Notes: generated by a model from the sequence alone, not told the origin. 64,000 nt of DNA from Roseiarcus sp963816065 (GCA_963816065.1 CAWFJG010000021.1:49848-113847), one strand, 5' to 3'. Shown: positions 53,760 through 62,785, counted from the first letter of the stretch. Numbers and translations: made by a program.

Positions 53760-53977
53760 GGGCGCGCCTTCAGCGCCTCGCGGATTACGGCGCGCGCCCG
53801 CGCTCGCGTTTCGACATTTGGTCCTTCCATCGGCGCGATTGGCGGGCGCAGGCCAAGCGCGCCGAGCCCGGCAAGGACGTCGCGATAATTATCGAACCCA
53901 CGTTGCCGCAGCGACAACCAGGTGATCTCCCCGGCGGCGTATTGGCGGATCAGTTTGTCCCGTTCGTTTTCGGTCAT
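53756..53977 (-). CDS. Small antitoxin partner of the PIN protein
   Basis: A 73-residue protein, TENERDKLIRQYAAGEITWL then SLRQRGFDNYRDVLAGLGAL. The short helical N-terminal part could bind DNA as an HTH-like module. Size and the 4-bp overlap with the PIN gene fit an antitoxin. No named family can be claimed from sequence reading alone. Confidence 0.65.
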   Translation of the reverse strand: MTENERDKLIRQYAAGEITWLSLRQRGFDNYRDVLAGLGALGLRPPIAPMEGPNVETRARARAVIREALKARP

Positions 53978-54251
53978 GGTTTGTTCATATCACGGACGGG
54001 CCGTTCGAGGCACATTATCATACGTCGGGAGCGAAGGAATCCCTGGCCGGACGCAAGAACGACTAGGCATGTTCATGGAAAGCTGACTTCTCCGAACATT
54101 GTCGTCCCGCAATATCCCCTTCACCAATAAGGGGATGCGCGCCAGGGCGGGCCCGGGCAGCGGACCGCCGAGCGCGCCAGCCTAGCCGGCTGCCACAGGC
54201 GTCCGATTGTCGCAGGGGTTCTCCCGGGGCGTCCGCCCCGAGGTCCAGGTG

Positions 54252-54264
54252 TGTGCAGCGCACA
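54252..54264. promoter_or_regulatory. Palindrome, possible activator site 1
   Basis: TGTGCAGCGCACA is a 13-bp inverted repeat (TGTGC/GCACA) about 160 bp upstream of the -24 element. Confidence 0.45.
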
Positions 54265-54268
54265 ACAG

Positions 54269-54290
54269 GGTGTGATGAATCCACACATCC
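54269..54290. promoter_or_regulatory. Enhancer-like element, copy A
   Basis: The 22-bp element starts GGTGTGATGAATCC and ends CACATCC, with GTGTG/CACAC arms. It is nearly the same as copy B 81 bp downstream. Confidence 0.6.
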
Positions 54291-54349
54291 GTCGTTACCC
54301 TCTGCAATAAAGCGGGATCACGCTGCGTCGGCCAGGATCCGAGCGGTGG

Positions 54350-54370
54350 GGTGTGAGGAATCCGCGCACC
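54350..54370. promoter_or_regulatory. Enhancer-like element, copy B
   Basis: The 21-bp element starts GGTGTGAGGAATCC and ends GCGCACC, matching copy A at most positions. About 45 bp before the -24 box, within the reach expected for a Fis-type activator. Confidence 0.6.
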
Positions 54371-54411
54371 TAAGACGAGTCCATCCGCCGGAATTCCTAC
54401 AAAAAAGTAAA

Positions 54412-54427
54412 AGGCACGATCCTTGCC
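54412..54427 (+). promoter_or_regulatory. Sigma-54 (-24/-12) promoter
   Basis: AGGCACGATCCTTGCC matches the sigma-54 consensus GGCACG-N4-TTGC with GG at 54413-54414 and GC at 54425-54426, exactly 10 bases between. Transcription would start near 54438, about 100 bases before the transporter ATG. The sigma-54 activator gene lies 2.3 kb upstream. Confidence 0.85.
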
Positions 54428-54538
54428 ACTTGGAAGGCGATCAAAGCCAGAAGTGGGCGACGTTCAAGTCGCCTTCCACAAGGCAGACGAGACTTTGCCG
54501 CCGCGTTCGCGGCGACCCAAGGAAATGGAGCATCTGCT

Positions 54539-55927
54539 ATGTCCACCGTGAGTCCAGGGATTAGGCCAGTCAATGGCGCCGCTCCCAACATAACAGACAG
54601 GTTTACAGAGTGGAGCTTGAACTGGGTGCCAGATTCGATGGTGTTCGTTCTGGCTCTGACGGTCATTGTGTTTTTGATGGCCCTGGGCCTTACGAGCAGC
54701 AGCGCGCTCGATCTGATCAATGACTACGGAAACAGCTTCTGGCTGCTCCTCACCTTCTCGATGCAACTCAGCATCCTGATGGTCACCGGTTTTGTCGTCG
54801 CCGATTCGAAACCGGTAAAGCATGGTCTGATCTGGCTCCTCAGCATTCCCAAGACGGCGAAAGGAACAATGGTCCTGTTTTGCGTCGTGGTCGGCGTCAT
54901 TTCCTGGTTCCACTGGGGCATCGGCTCCATGGTCGGGATGATCATGGGCCGGGAACTGGCCGTGCGTAAACGCGGGCTCGGCATCCACTACCCGTTCATC
55001 TGTGCGACGTCCTATGGCGTCGTCAATATCATGTGCAACGGCCCGTCGCAGTCGGCGCCCTTGCTGATCGCAACGCCCGGCCATTTCATGGAGAAGACGA
55101 TCGGGCTCGTTCCCCTGACCACGACCGCGCTGTCGCCCTTCCTGTTGACCCTCATGCTGGTGTTCTTCGTCACGGTCCCGATCGTGGTGATCCTGATCAT
55201 GCCCAGCAAAGAGCGCGCGATCGAAATCGACGACGACAGGTACAACGAGTTCACCGCTACGACGCCTGAGGACCCAGACAAGAAATCCCTGCGGCCGGCC
55301 GAGCGCTGGGATCGCTCGTGGGTGCTACAGTCGACACTGGGCGGCGTCATGTTCGTTTGGGTCTGCTACACGATCTACAATAAGGGTCTTGGCAGACTCG
55401 ACATGAACTCGCTCAATTTCTTCTTCCTGACCATGTCGATGATTTTGCACAGAACGCCGCGCTCCTTCATGGAATCGGTCAAGAGGGCCGTCTCGGTCGC
55501 CTACGGCATCATGATCCAGTTCCCGATGTACGCGGGCATCTTCGGCATGATCAACCAGTCTGGTCTGGCGGGGGTGATCACCCATTGGTTCGTCTCGTTC
55601 TCCACGCCCGGCACGTATTCGTGGATCGTCTACCTCTATACGGGCTTGATGGATTTCTTCGTTCCCTCGGGCGGGTCGAAATTCGTCATCGAGGCGCCCT
55701 ACCTCATCCCCGCAGGCAAGGAACTGGGCGTTCCGGTGCCCCATATCATCAACGCGTACAGCACCGGCGCGCAATGGGCGAACCTCGTTCAGCCGTTCTG
55801 GGCCCTCCCCCAACTGGCGGCGTTCAGGCTGCGGTTCCAGGACATCCTGCCGTTCACCTTCATCCTGTGGCTGTTCGCGTTCATCGTCAGCACCGCGATG
55901 TTCCTGCTGTTCCCCCAGGGCTTCTAG
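54539..55927 (+). CDS. Short-chain fatty acid transporter, AtoE family
   Basis: A 462-residue inner membrane carrier with about twelve predicted helices, related to E. coli AtoE, which takes up short-chain fatty acids and acetoacetate-type acids. Recognisable blocks: FSMQLSILMVTGFVVADSKP, SWFHWGIGSMVGMIMGRELA, CATSYGVVNIMCNGPSQSAP, and the C-terminal YTGLMDFFVPSGGSKFVIEA. First gene after the sigma-54 promoter. The downstream genes (BKACE, CoA-transferase, dehydrogenase) suggest the imported acid is a beta-hydroxy or beta-keto acid. Intact. Confidence 0.9.
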   Translation: MSTVSPGIRPVNGAAPNITDRFTEWSLNWVPDSMVFVLALTVIVFLMALGLTSSSALDLINDYGNSFWLLLTFSMQLSILMVTGFVVADSKPVKHGLIWLLSIPKTAKGTMVLFCVVVGVISWFHWGIGSMVGMIMGRELAVRKRGLGIHYPFICATSYGVVNIMCNGPSQSAPLLIATPGHFMEKTIGLVPLTTTALSPFLLTLMLVFFVTVPIVVILIMPSKERAIEIDDDRYNEFTATTPEDPDKKSLRPAERWDRSWVLQSTLGGVMFVWVCYTIYNKGLGRLDMNSLNFFFLTMSMILHRTPRSFMESVKRAVSVAYGIMIQFPMYAGIFGMINQSGLAGVITHWFVSFSTPGTYSWIVYLYTGLMDFFVPSGGSKFVIEAPYLIPAGKELGVPVPHIINAYSTGAQWANLVQPFWALPQLAAFRLRFQDILPFTFILWLFAFIVSTAMFLLFPQGF

Positions 55928-56158
55928 CCGTTCGCGCGGGCGATGGCCTGCCGGAGGAGGCGACGCATACGGCCGCCTCCTCCCTGCGACGAGGCGTCGT
56001 ACGCGATCGACGAAACAATCGGAATGCGCGGCGAACGCCCCGGCTCGACCCTGAACGGCGGACCCGGAAACAGAGAAGGCAACCGACATCGGCCCAGTTT
56101 CGCTCTGGAAGAGATCCGAGGGACTGGAATTGGGCTTCACTTAAGGAGCAGGAATCAA

Positions 56159-57005
56159 ATGAGTACCGGAAATAAAGTCATCGTTTCAGCGGCGCTCACG
56201 GGCGCCGTCACGCCGAAATCCTTCAGCGAGCACTTGCCGATCACCCCGGCGGAAATCGCCGAAGACGCCTACAAGTGCTGGAAGGCCGGCGCAGCCGTCG
56301 TCCATCTTCACATGCGCGACGACGAGGGCATGGGCACGATGGATGCGGCCCGATTCGCCGAAACCATCAAGCTGATCCGCGCGCGCCGCGACTGCGACGT
56401 CATCATCAACTGCACGACCTCTGGCGACACCAAGTCGAACGACGAAACGCGGATGAAACACATCGCCACGTTGGACGGCATCGAGATGTGCTCCTACGAC
56501 GCCGGATCGTTCAACTGGATGCCGTCCGCGGTGTTCGTCAACTCGCCGCAGTTCCTGGCGAAGCTCGGGGAAGTCGCCACAGCGCGCGGCGTCAAACCGG
56601 AAATCGAGATCTTCGACGCCGGCATGCTGGGGATCGCCGATTATTTCACCAAGCAAGGCAAACTCGTTCCCCCCCTGCACTACCAGATCTGCCTCGGCGT
56701 TCTGGGCGGTATGCCGTCGACGGTCGAGAACTCTGCTCTATCTGCAATCCAAGCTGCCTGCCGGCTCGACCTGGTCGGCGTTCGGCGTCGGCAAGGACCA
56801 TTTGCCGATTCTGTTCGCGACCCTCGCGCTCGGCGGCCATGTGCGCGTCGGCCTGGAAGACAACGTGTATTTCAGCCATGGCGTGAAGGCCACCAACGTC
56901 CAGTTGGTCGAGCGAGCCGCGCAAGCCATCAAAGTCTTCGGCAAGGACGTGGCTTCTCCGGCCGAGGCGAGGGAGATCTTGAGCATCGAGCCCCTGGCGC
57001 GATGA
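56159..57005 (+). CDS. Beta-keto acid cleavage enzyme (BKACE) (one frameshift)
   Basis: Zn-dependent enzyme of the BKACE family (founding member Kce, 3-keto-5-aminohexanoate cleavage enzyme), which converts a beta-keto acid plus acetyl-CoA into acetoacetate and a new acyl-CoA. VIVSAALTGAVTPK leads to the metal-binding HLHMRD at 49-54; INCTTSG, EIEIFDAGML and GHVRVGLEDNVYF are further family blocks. One extra T at about 56733 breaks the frame at VENLLYLQSKLP; the rest reads cleanly to TGA 57003-57005. ATG 56159 follows AAGGAGCAGG. About 281 residues, normal. Substrate specificity in this family varies widely, so the keto acid is unknown. Confidence 0.9.
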
Positions 57006-57037
57006 GGCGGCGCCGCCATGGCCGGATCGTGAAGCGG

Positions 57038-57058
57038 CCCCGGGTCGAAGGCCCGGGG
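57038..57058. repeat. GC-rich hairpin between BKACE and CoA-transferase genes
   Basis: CCCCGGG and CCCGGGG form a perfect 7-bp stem around TCGAAGG, 33 bp after the BKACE stop. It could slow transcription or protect the upstream mRNA. Confidence 0.5.
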
Positions 57059-57100
57059 AGACGAAGCAAGGCAATGACCTCAAGGCGGCGACGGCCGTGG

Positions 57101-57126
57101 ATTGCTTCGCTTTGCTCGCAATGACG
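57101..57126. repeat. Dispersed intergenic palindrome
   Basis: ATTGCTTCGC and GCTCGCAAT are near-complementary arms in the typical ...GATTGCTTCGC...GCTCGCAATGACG element that is scattered between genes in many Rhizobiales. It splits the BKACE gene from the CoA-transferase gene by 217 bp. Confidence 0.6.
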
Positions 57127-57222
57127 AAGGCCGCGCGTGGCGCCGCCGAAGGCCAAGGTATGGCCGTCTAACGAACGAGGGAGGCAATTGCGCCCAGCTC
57201 GGGGGGCAAAGCATCGAACGAG

Positions 57223-58566
57223 ATGGGCGTCATGAACTGGAAGCAACTTTATCAGGAAAGACTGGTTTCGGTCGAAGAGGCCGCAGCCAAGATCCGATCG
57301 GGCGATCGGATTGCCGCCGCCCCCGCCTGCAGCGTGCCGGAGGGACTTGTCAAGGCCATCTCCAACCGCTGGCGGGAGCTCGAGGACGTCACAATCAGCA
57401 GCATGCTGATGCTCCACCCGTTCGAATACTTGAAGGGCGCGTACGCCGGCCACATCCGGCACCATTCCCTCTTCCTGGGGCCGCTCGAACGCAAGCTCTA
57501 CAAGCAAGGAAACATGGACGTCACGTCCTACGCGTTCTCTCAGACGGACTGGCTGATCAAAAACCGCATCAAGCCGAACGTCGCGATCTGGGAGGTGTCC
57601 CCGCCCGACGACGACGGAAACATGAGTTGCGGTCCGGTCGGCGCCGAGTACTGCGCTGCCGCTCTCGACTGCGCCGAGACCGTGATCGTCCAGGTCAATC
57701 GCGAGACTCCCTACGTCCACGGGGTCAAGGAGGCCTTCATCAACGTCGAGGATGCGGCCTGGATCTGCGAGTGCGACCACAAGGCGCCGGAGTTCCCGCA
57801 GCCGAGGCCTTCCGATGTCGACCGCCGGATCGCCTCGCACGTGCTGGAATACATCGGCGACGGCGACACCCTGCAGCTCGGCATCGGCGGCGTCGCCAAC
57901 GCCATCGGCTTCTCGCTCGATCGCTTCAAGGATCTCGGCGTCCATACCGAGATGCTGACGGATTCGATGATGGATCTGGCGAGAAAAGGCGTCATCACCG
58001 GCAAGATGAAGACGCTGCATCCGGGCGAGATCACCATCGGGTTCGGCATGGGATCGACCGAGCTTTACAAGTTCATGGACCACAATCCGGCGATCAAGGC
58101 CTATCCCCTCTCTTACATCACCGACCCCCGGGTGATCGGCCAGAACAAGAATCTCGTCTCGATCAACGGCACGCTGATGTGCGACCTGACGGGCCAGGCC
58201 TGCTCGGAATCGATCGGCTTCGATCAGTTCAGCTGCACCGGCGGCCAGCTCGATTTCGTTCGCGGCGCTGGCTACTCCGAAGGGGGGAGGAGCTTCATCT
58301 GCTTCCCCTCGACGGCGAGGACGAAAGACGGCGCATTGACGTCGCGCATCAACGTGGCGCTGCCGCCGGGCGCCGTCGTCACGACGCCTCGCACCGACGT
58401 CCAGTACTTCGCCACCGAATACGGCGTCGCCGACCTCCGCTGCAGGTCCATTGGCGAGCGGGTCGAAGCGCTCATCGCCATTTCCCATCCGCAGTTCCGG
58501 GACGAACTCGTCGCCGGCGCCCGGGAGGCCGGGCTGATCACGCGGTCGGAGCGTATCAGGGCCTAA
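57223..58566 (+). CDS. Acetyl-CoA hydrolase/transferase family CoA-transferase
   Basis: A 447-residue class I CoA-transferase resembling 4-hydroxybutyrate and butyryl-CoA:acetate CoA-transferases. Blocks: PACSVPEGLVKAISNRWREL, the Gly-rich LGIGGVANAI at 219-228, HTEMLTDSMMDL with Glu243 at the position of the catalytic Glu that forms the CoA thioester, and FGMGSTELYKFMDHNPA. It could move CoA between the acyl-CoA released by BKACE and a free acid, saving ATP. ATG 57232 is an alternative start 3 codons in. Intact. Confidence 0.9.
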   Translation: MGVMNWKQLYQERLVSVEEAAAKIRSGDRIAAAPACSVPEGLVKAISNRWRELEDVTISSMLMLHPFEYLKGAYAGHIRHHSLFLGPLERKLYKQGNMDVTSYAFSQTDWLIKNRIKPNVAIWEVSPPDDDGNMSCGPVGAEYCAAALDCAETVIVQVNRETPYVHGVKEAFINVEDAAWICECDHKAPEFPQPRPSDVDRRIASHVLEYIGDGDTLQLGIGGVANAIGFSLDRFKDLGVHTEMLTDSMMDLARKGVITGKMKTLHPGEITIGFGMGSTELYKFMDHNPAIKAYPLSYITDPRVIGQNKNLVSINGTLMCDLTGQACSESIGFDQFSCTGGQLDFVRGAGYSEGGRSFICFPSTARTKDGALTSRINVALPPGAVVTTPRTDVQYFATEYGVADLRCRSIGERVEALIAISHPQFRDELVAGAREAGLITRSERIRA

Positions 58567-58608
58567 CAACAGCGAAATCGACCGACAACAACACGAAGGA
58601 GCACGAAG

Positions 58609-59481
58609 ATGGTCGAACTTCCAGAGATTGGCGCGTTGGACTCTCGCCCGATCGCCGTGATTGGCATGGGGACAATGGGGAGAGGACTCGCCATGATGTT
58701 TTCCACCCGAGGCGGCGAGATTCATGCCTACGACGCGGTCAAGGGCGTTGCCGAGGCGGGCGCCGGCTATGCCCGCGACACCGTCGGCGAGGTTTGCAAG
58801 ACGATTCCGGATGGAACTCCCGGCCGCATCGTGGTCTGCCCCGATCTCGCTTCCGCCGTCGAAGGCGCGTGGCTGGTCATCGAGGCGATCGCAGAGAAAC
58901 CGGACATGAAGACGGAGCTGTTCGGCGAACTCGACAGGCTCGCCGCCCCGGGCGTGATCCTCGCGACCAACTCATCCTCGTATAAATCGAGCGAGGTGAT
59001 CGGCAAGGTCGCCCGGCCCGAGCGCGTGCTGAACATGCATTTCTACCTGTTGCCGAAGCTGCGTTCGGTCGAACTGATGACCTGCGGGAAAACGGACGAG
59101 CGCTATATCCGCTTCCTGAGGGACGTCCTCCCCCGGTGGGGATTCGTGCCCCATGTCGCCATGAAGGAGAGCACCGGCCTGATCTTCAACCGCATATGGG
59201 CGGCGATCAAGCGCGAGACCATTCAGGTTCTCGCGGAGGGCATCGCCACGCCGGAGGACATCGACGCTCTGTTTCGTGAAGTGATCGGCACCGAGTCCTC
59301 TCCGTTCCGGCAGATGGACAAGGTCGGCCTCGACGTGGTCCTCGACATCGAGGACCACTACGCGGCCGAGCGGCCGAGCCTGCCGGTCGAAGTGCGCGAC
59401 TTGCTGAGGAATTACGTCGCGCAAGGTCGGCTCGGCGTCAAGACGGGAAGCGGTTTCTACGACGACTACAAGAAACAATAG
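58609..59481 (+). CDS. 3-hydroxyacyl-CoA dehydrogenase-like enzyme
   Basis: A 290-residue NAD-dependent dehydrogenase of the 3-hydroxyacyl-CoA/L-carnitine dehydrogenase superfamily. IAVIGMGTMGRGLAMMFSTR (GMGTMG at 19-24) binds NAD; ILATNSSSYKSSEVI and the C-terminal helical domain (LGVKTGSGFYDDYKK) are typical. The catalytic His144 sits in MHFYLLPKL, whereas standard 3-hydroxybutyryl-CoA dehydrogenases have HFFNP, so the substrate pocket is probably different. Likely oxidises the beta-hydroxy acid (free or as CoA ester) to the beta-keto acid used by BKACE. 42 bp after the CoA-transferase gene. Intact. Confidence 0.85.
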   Translation: MVELPEIGALDSRPIAVIGMGTMGRGLAMMFSTRGGEIHAYDAVKGVAEAGAGYARDTVGEVCKTIPDGTPGRIVVCPDLASAVEGAWLVIEAIAEKPDMKTELFGELDRLAAPGVILATNSSSYKSSEVIGKVARPERVLNMHFYLLPKLRSVELMTCGKTDERYIRFLRDVLPRWGFVPHVAMKESTGLIFNRIWAAIKRETIQVLAEGIATPEDIDALFREVIGTESSPFRQMDKVGLDVVLDIEDHYAAERPSLPVEVRDLLRNYVAQGRLGVKTGSGFYDDYKKQ

Positions 59482-59758
59482 ACGAGCCGCCGGACTTCGT
59501 ATCGGGAGAGCGCGGGCCGCACCCTCCTGATAAGCTCGAGGCGCGTGGGCAAGGCCCCGGAAGCGCTCCGGACCGGAATCCGCCGGGTTCGCTGCTGACG
59601 GATTCTGATCCCCCGCGCCCGCCGCCGCATGCTCCCGTTCTCCGCGCTCGCGGGCCCGTTTTCGAAAGAGCGGCCGAGGGCCGATCTCGAGCGTGCGTCC
59701 GCGGGGCCGCGAACGACGCCTATTTGACGCGTCGCCGCCGAAGCGCCATGTGTGCCCG

Positions 59759-60487
59759 ATGACCGACGTCTCCATTCCCGCGGCCTTCGGCGCCGGCGTG
59801 CTGTCTTTCGTCAGCCCCTGCGTGCTGCCGCTGGCGGCGCCCTATCTGTGCTACCTCGCCGGAGCGAGCGTCGAGGCGCTGGTGGAGGGCGGCGAAGCCA
59901 AGGCGCGGCGCGACATTCTGCTGACTGCGCTGTTGTTCGTCGCGGGCTTCACCACCGTGTTCGTCGCCTTCGGCGCGACGGCTTCGGCGCTCGGCGCCCT
60001 GTTCCGGCAATGGAGCCATGCCCTGTCGATTGCCGCCGGTATCGGCGTCATCCTGATGGGGCTGCATTTTCTCGGCGTCTTCCGGATCTCGGCGATGCTG
60101 CGCGAGGCGCGCCTGACCATCGACCGCCCGGCCGGGGCCTGGAGCGCCTATTTCATGGGGCTCGCGTTCGCGCTGGGATGGACGCCGTGCATCGGCCCGA
60201 TCCTGGCGACGATCCTCGCCGTCGCCAGCAGCCGCGATACCGTCGCCGCCGGCGCGGGCCTGCTCGCCGTCTACAGTCTCGGCCTCGGCCTGCCCTTCAT
60301 CGCCGCCGCGGTCGCCATCGGCCCCTTCATGCGCGCCTCGGGCGCGATCAAGAAGCGGTTTGGCGCGATCGAGAAGACGGTGGGCGCGCTGCTGGTCGGC
60401 ACGGGCGTCCTGTTCCTGACCGGCGGCTTCCAGTCGATGTCGCTCTGGCTGATCGAGACGTTCCCGCAGTTCGGGCAGGTGGGGTGA
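59759..60487 (+). CDS. CcdA-family thiol:disulfide transport protein
   Basis: A 242-residue protein with six helices, related to the DsbD membrane domain and CcdA, which pass electrons across the inner membrane for cytochrome c maturation or periplasmic disulfide reduction. The redox pair is visible: SFVSPCVLPLAAPYLC and ALGWTPCIGPILATILAV. ATG 59759 is preferred to the upstream in-frame ATG 59693, which adds 22 polar residues. Intact. It stands alone; no thioredoxin-like partner is adjacent. Confidence 0.88.
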   Translation: MTDVSIPAAFGAGVLSFVSPCVLPLAAPYLCYLAGASVEALVEGGEAKARRDILLTALLFVAGFTTVFVAFGATASALGALFRQWSHALSIAAGIGVILMGLHFLGVFRISAMLREARLTIDRPAGAWSAYFMGLAFALGWTPCIGPILATILAVASSRDTVAAGAGLLAVYSLGLGLPFIAAAVAIGPFMRASGAIKKRFGAIEKTVGALLVGTGVLFLTGGFQSMSLWLIETFPQFGQVG

Positions 60488-60657
60488 CGGCGCAGGACCG
60501 GCCGGCGTCGTAGGCGCCGCCTGCGGGCGGGCGTCGCGGCGAGGCTCCCCCGAAGTCCGAGCCTCGACAATCGCCTTCCGCCTCTCGCCATGCCCTTGGC
60601 GCCGGAAAGGATCCCAACTAGCAACGGCCGTCACGTTTTGGTCGGAATCGCGCGCGC

Positions 60658-62104
60658 ATGAGCTTTCTCGACGAGCTGGCCTTTGGACCGGGCCGCGACT
60701 GGCGGGCCTGGGGTCGCGCGATTTTGCTGCTGGTCATGCTTGTCGCGCTCGTGGCCGCGATCCTTTATGTCACCGTCGCCGGCGACTACGCCTTCCTGAA
60801 GGCGTCCGTCTACACCGGCTCGCCGACCGGAGAATATCACGCCGTCGGCGAGCGACTGGCGGAGCGCGCGCTCAAGAAGAACGGCCATCTCAAGGTCGTC
60901 GTGACGGCCGGCTCGGTCGAGAACATCAGGCGCCTCGCCGGCGAGAACGGGCGCTGCGAGCCCGGCTTCGCCTTCGTCCAGGACGGCGTGCCCCTCCCCG
61001 GCGACGCCGGCTTGCAGACGCTCGGGCGGCTGCCGCAGCCCGAGTCCCTGCTCCTGTTCGCCCGTCGTGGTCGCGCCATCGCCTCCTTCGGCGACCTCAA
61101 GGGCGCATCGGTCGGCATCGGGCCGGAGGGCTCCGGCACGGGCTTTCTCATGCAGGACCTTTTGGGCAATTCCGACCTCAAGGACCTGGGGCTTAGACCG
61201 GCCAATTACGGCCTCGAGGCGCAGGCGGCGCTGGTTCAGGCCAATAAGCTCGATCTCGCGGCCGTCGTCATGAACGAGAACGCCGATCTGATCCGCAACC
61301 TCGTCGAGACCTACGACCTCGACATCGTCTCTCCCCCGGGCATCGACGGCCTGACGGCGAGAGACCGCTGGCTGCACATCGGCAAGATTCCCGCGGGCTA
61401 CTACGACGTCGGCCGCGGCGTCCCCGCGAGCGACAAGGACGTCGCACAGGTCGACACGCTGGTCATCGCCAACGCCTGCGTCGGTCGGGCGCAAAAGAGT
61501 CGCCTTCCTCAAGCTCCTGAGCGACGAGTTTCCGGCCTTCGTGCGCAGCAATCCGCCGCCGGCCGCCCGGTCGCAGGATGCGGCGCCGCTGGCGGACGAA
61601 GCGCGCGAGTTCTTCGCAAATGGCCAGCCCGCCCTGCCCGATCGCTATTTCCCGCGTCTCGTCAACCTGATGTCGCCGGCCTACTGGATCTATCTGGCGA
61701 TGGCGATCACGGTTCTGCTCAACGGGACCGAAGTCTACAGCCGCTTCCGGCTCTGGCGCATCGACGCCAACCGGGAGCTCCTGGAGGCCCGGCTCAAGAG
61801 CCTCATGACCCCGCCCCTCACGCATGACCAGATCAAGGCGCTTCCGGCCGGCGCCCATTTCACGTCGCCGCAGGACCGCACGGCGGCGCAGGACCTGATG
61901 AAGGACCTGGAGGCGCTTCGAACGCGCTGCGCCGCCCAACTCCAGTCGTTCGTGACGCCGATGGGAAGCGAGATGTACTATCGCTATCAGGAGTCGATGA
62001 TCATGGAAGCGATCGCGGCGCTTTCCGTCCTGCTTCAACGATCGCAAGGCGACGGCGCCGGCGCTCCCGGGCCTTCCGCGCCGTCGTCGACCTGCGCCTC
62101 GTAG
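60658..62104 (+). CDS. Membrane-anchored TAXI-family solute-binding protein (one frameshift)
   Basis: TRAP-transporter-associated TAXI binding protein fold. N-terminal membrane anchor LLLVMLVALVAAILYVTVAG, then a ligand domain (ASVYTGSPTGEYHAVGERLA, GASVGIGPEGSGTGFLMQDL). An indel near 61490 changes the frame; it resumes with RVAFLKLLSDEFPAFV and adds a second membrane helix (SPAYWIYLAMAITVLLNGTE) and a C-terminal cytoplasmic-type helical tail to TAG 62102-62104. The two-anchor build without a nearby TRAP permease gene is unusual and suggests a sensing or dedicated scaffold role, not classical transport. About 482 residues. Confidence 0.75.
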
Positions 62105-62172
62105 CCCGCCGAAGGCGGCCGCGGAGGGCCGTCCGCCTGACCGCCTGCGTTCCGGCGGCCTGTCGGATCGAG

Positions 62173-62559
62173 CTAATCCGAGGGCCTGCGGAATGGAATC
62201 ACGCGCCCGCGCCGGACCGGCGCAGGCGCGCCCGTTGCAACGAGATCGAGCGCGTCGATCGCCGCTTCGCGCTCGCGTTCTGCGCGCGCCAGCGACCGCT
62301 CGAGCTGCTCGGTGCTCGACTTGCTGCTGCCGGCGAACACGATCCCGCCGATCAGCAGGGCCAGCGCAAACACCACTCGCGCAGGCTCGAAGGCGAAGAC
62401 GCCGATCATCAGCGCAAGCAGAAGGAGTGCGCCGGCGACCGCGCCCGCGCGTCCGGCGGCCATCAGCCTCCGGCTACGCGCGATCGCGTCGCCGAGCTCG
62501 TCGATACGGAGCTCGAGCTCCTCGACGTCTTCGGCGGGTCCAGGCGTCCACTCGTCCAT
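62173..62559 (-). CDS. Small membrane protein of unknown function
   Basis: A 128-residue protein. An acidic N-terminal helix (EDVEELELRIDELGDAIARS) is followed by two adjacent membrane spans (AGAVAGALLLLALMIGVFAF, VVFALALLIGGIVFAGS) and a coiled-coil tail (EQLERSLARAEREREAAIDA). The layout is seen in conserved alphaproteobacterial hypothetical proteins. Intact, convergent with the TAXI gene (68-bp gap). No function can be assigned. Confidence 0.6.
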   Translation of the reverse strand: MDEWTPGPAEDVEELELRIDELGDAIARSRRLMAAGRAGAVAGALLLLALMIGVFAFEPARVVFALALLIGGIVFAGSSKSSTEQLERSLARAEREREAAIDALDLVATGAPAPVRRGRVIPFRRPSD

Positions 62560-62785
62560 CGCGCCATCATGTCGCGTCTGACGACGCCCGGATCAAGGTC
62601 TCGACGCTAAGCGACCCATGCGACGGGGCTCGGCGTCCTCCACAATTCTGCGACGATTCGCGCCGTACCCGCAAATCCGGCTCGGTGACGCGCCAAAGAC
62701 CGACGCTTCTTGACGGCCGAGAGATCGCCGCCCCTTTTCCGCGCCCGCAGGGGCTCCACTCGCCCGCGCCCCTTCCCGCTCCAAG

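Larger units (their letters stand above)
53978..54538. other. Regulatory intergenic region upstream of the transporter gene
   Basis: 560 bp without a gene. It contains a perfect 8-bp hairpin (ATCCCCTT/AAGGGGAT, 54114-54136), then three palindromic enhancer-like elements and a -24/-12 promoter, listed separately. The structure is typical of DNA controlled by a sigma-54 activator. Confidence 0.7.

Noticed and set aside
56929..58725. A 598-codon minus-strand open frame opposite the CoA-transferase gene
   Set aside because: The opposite strand has clear enzyme motifs; this frame is a mirror without recognisable domains.
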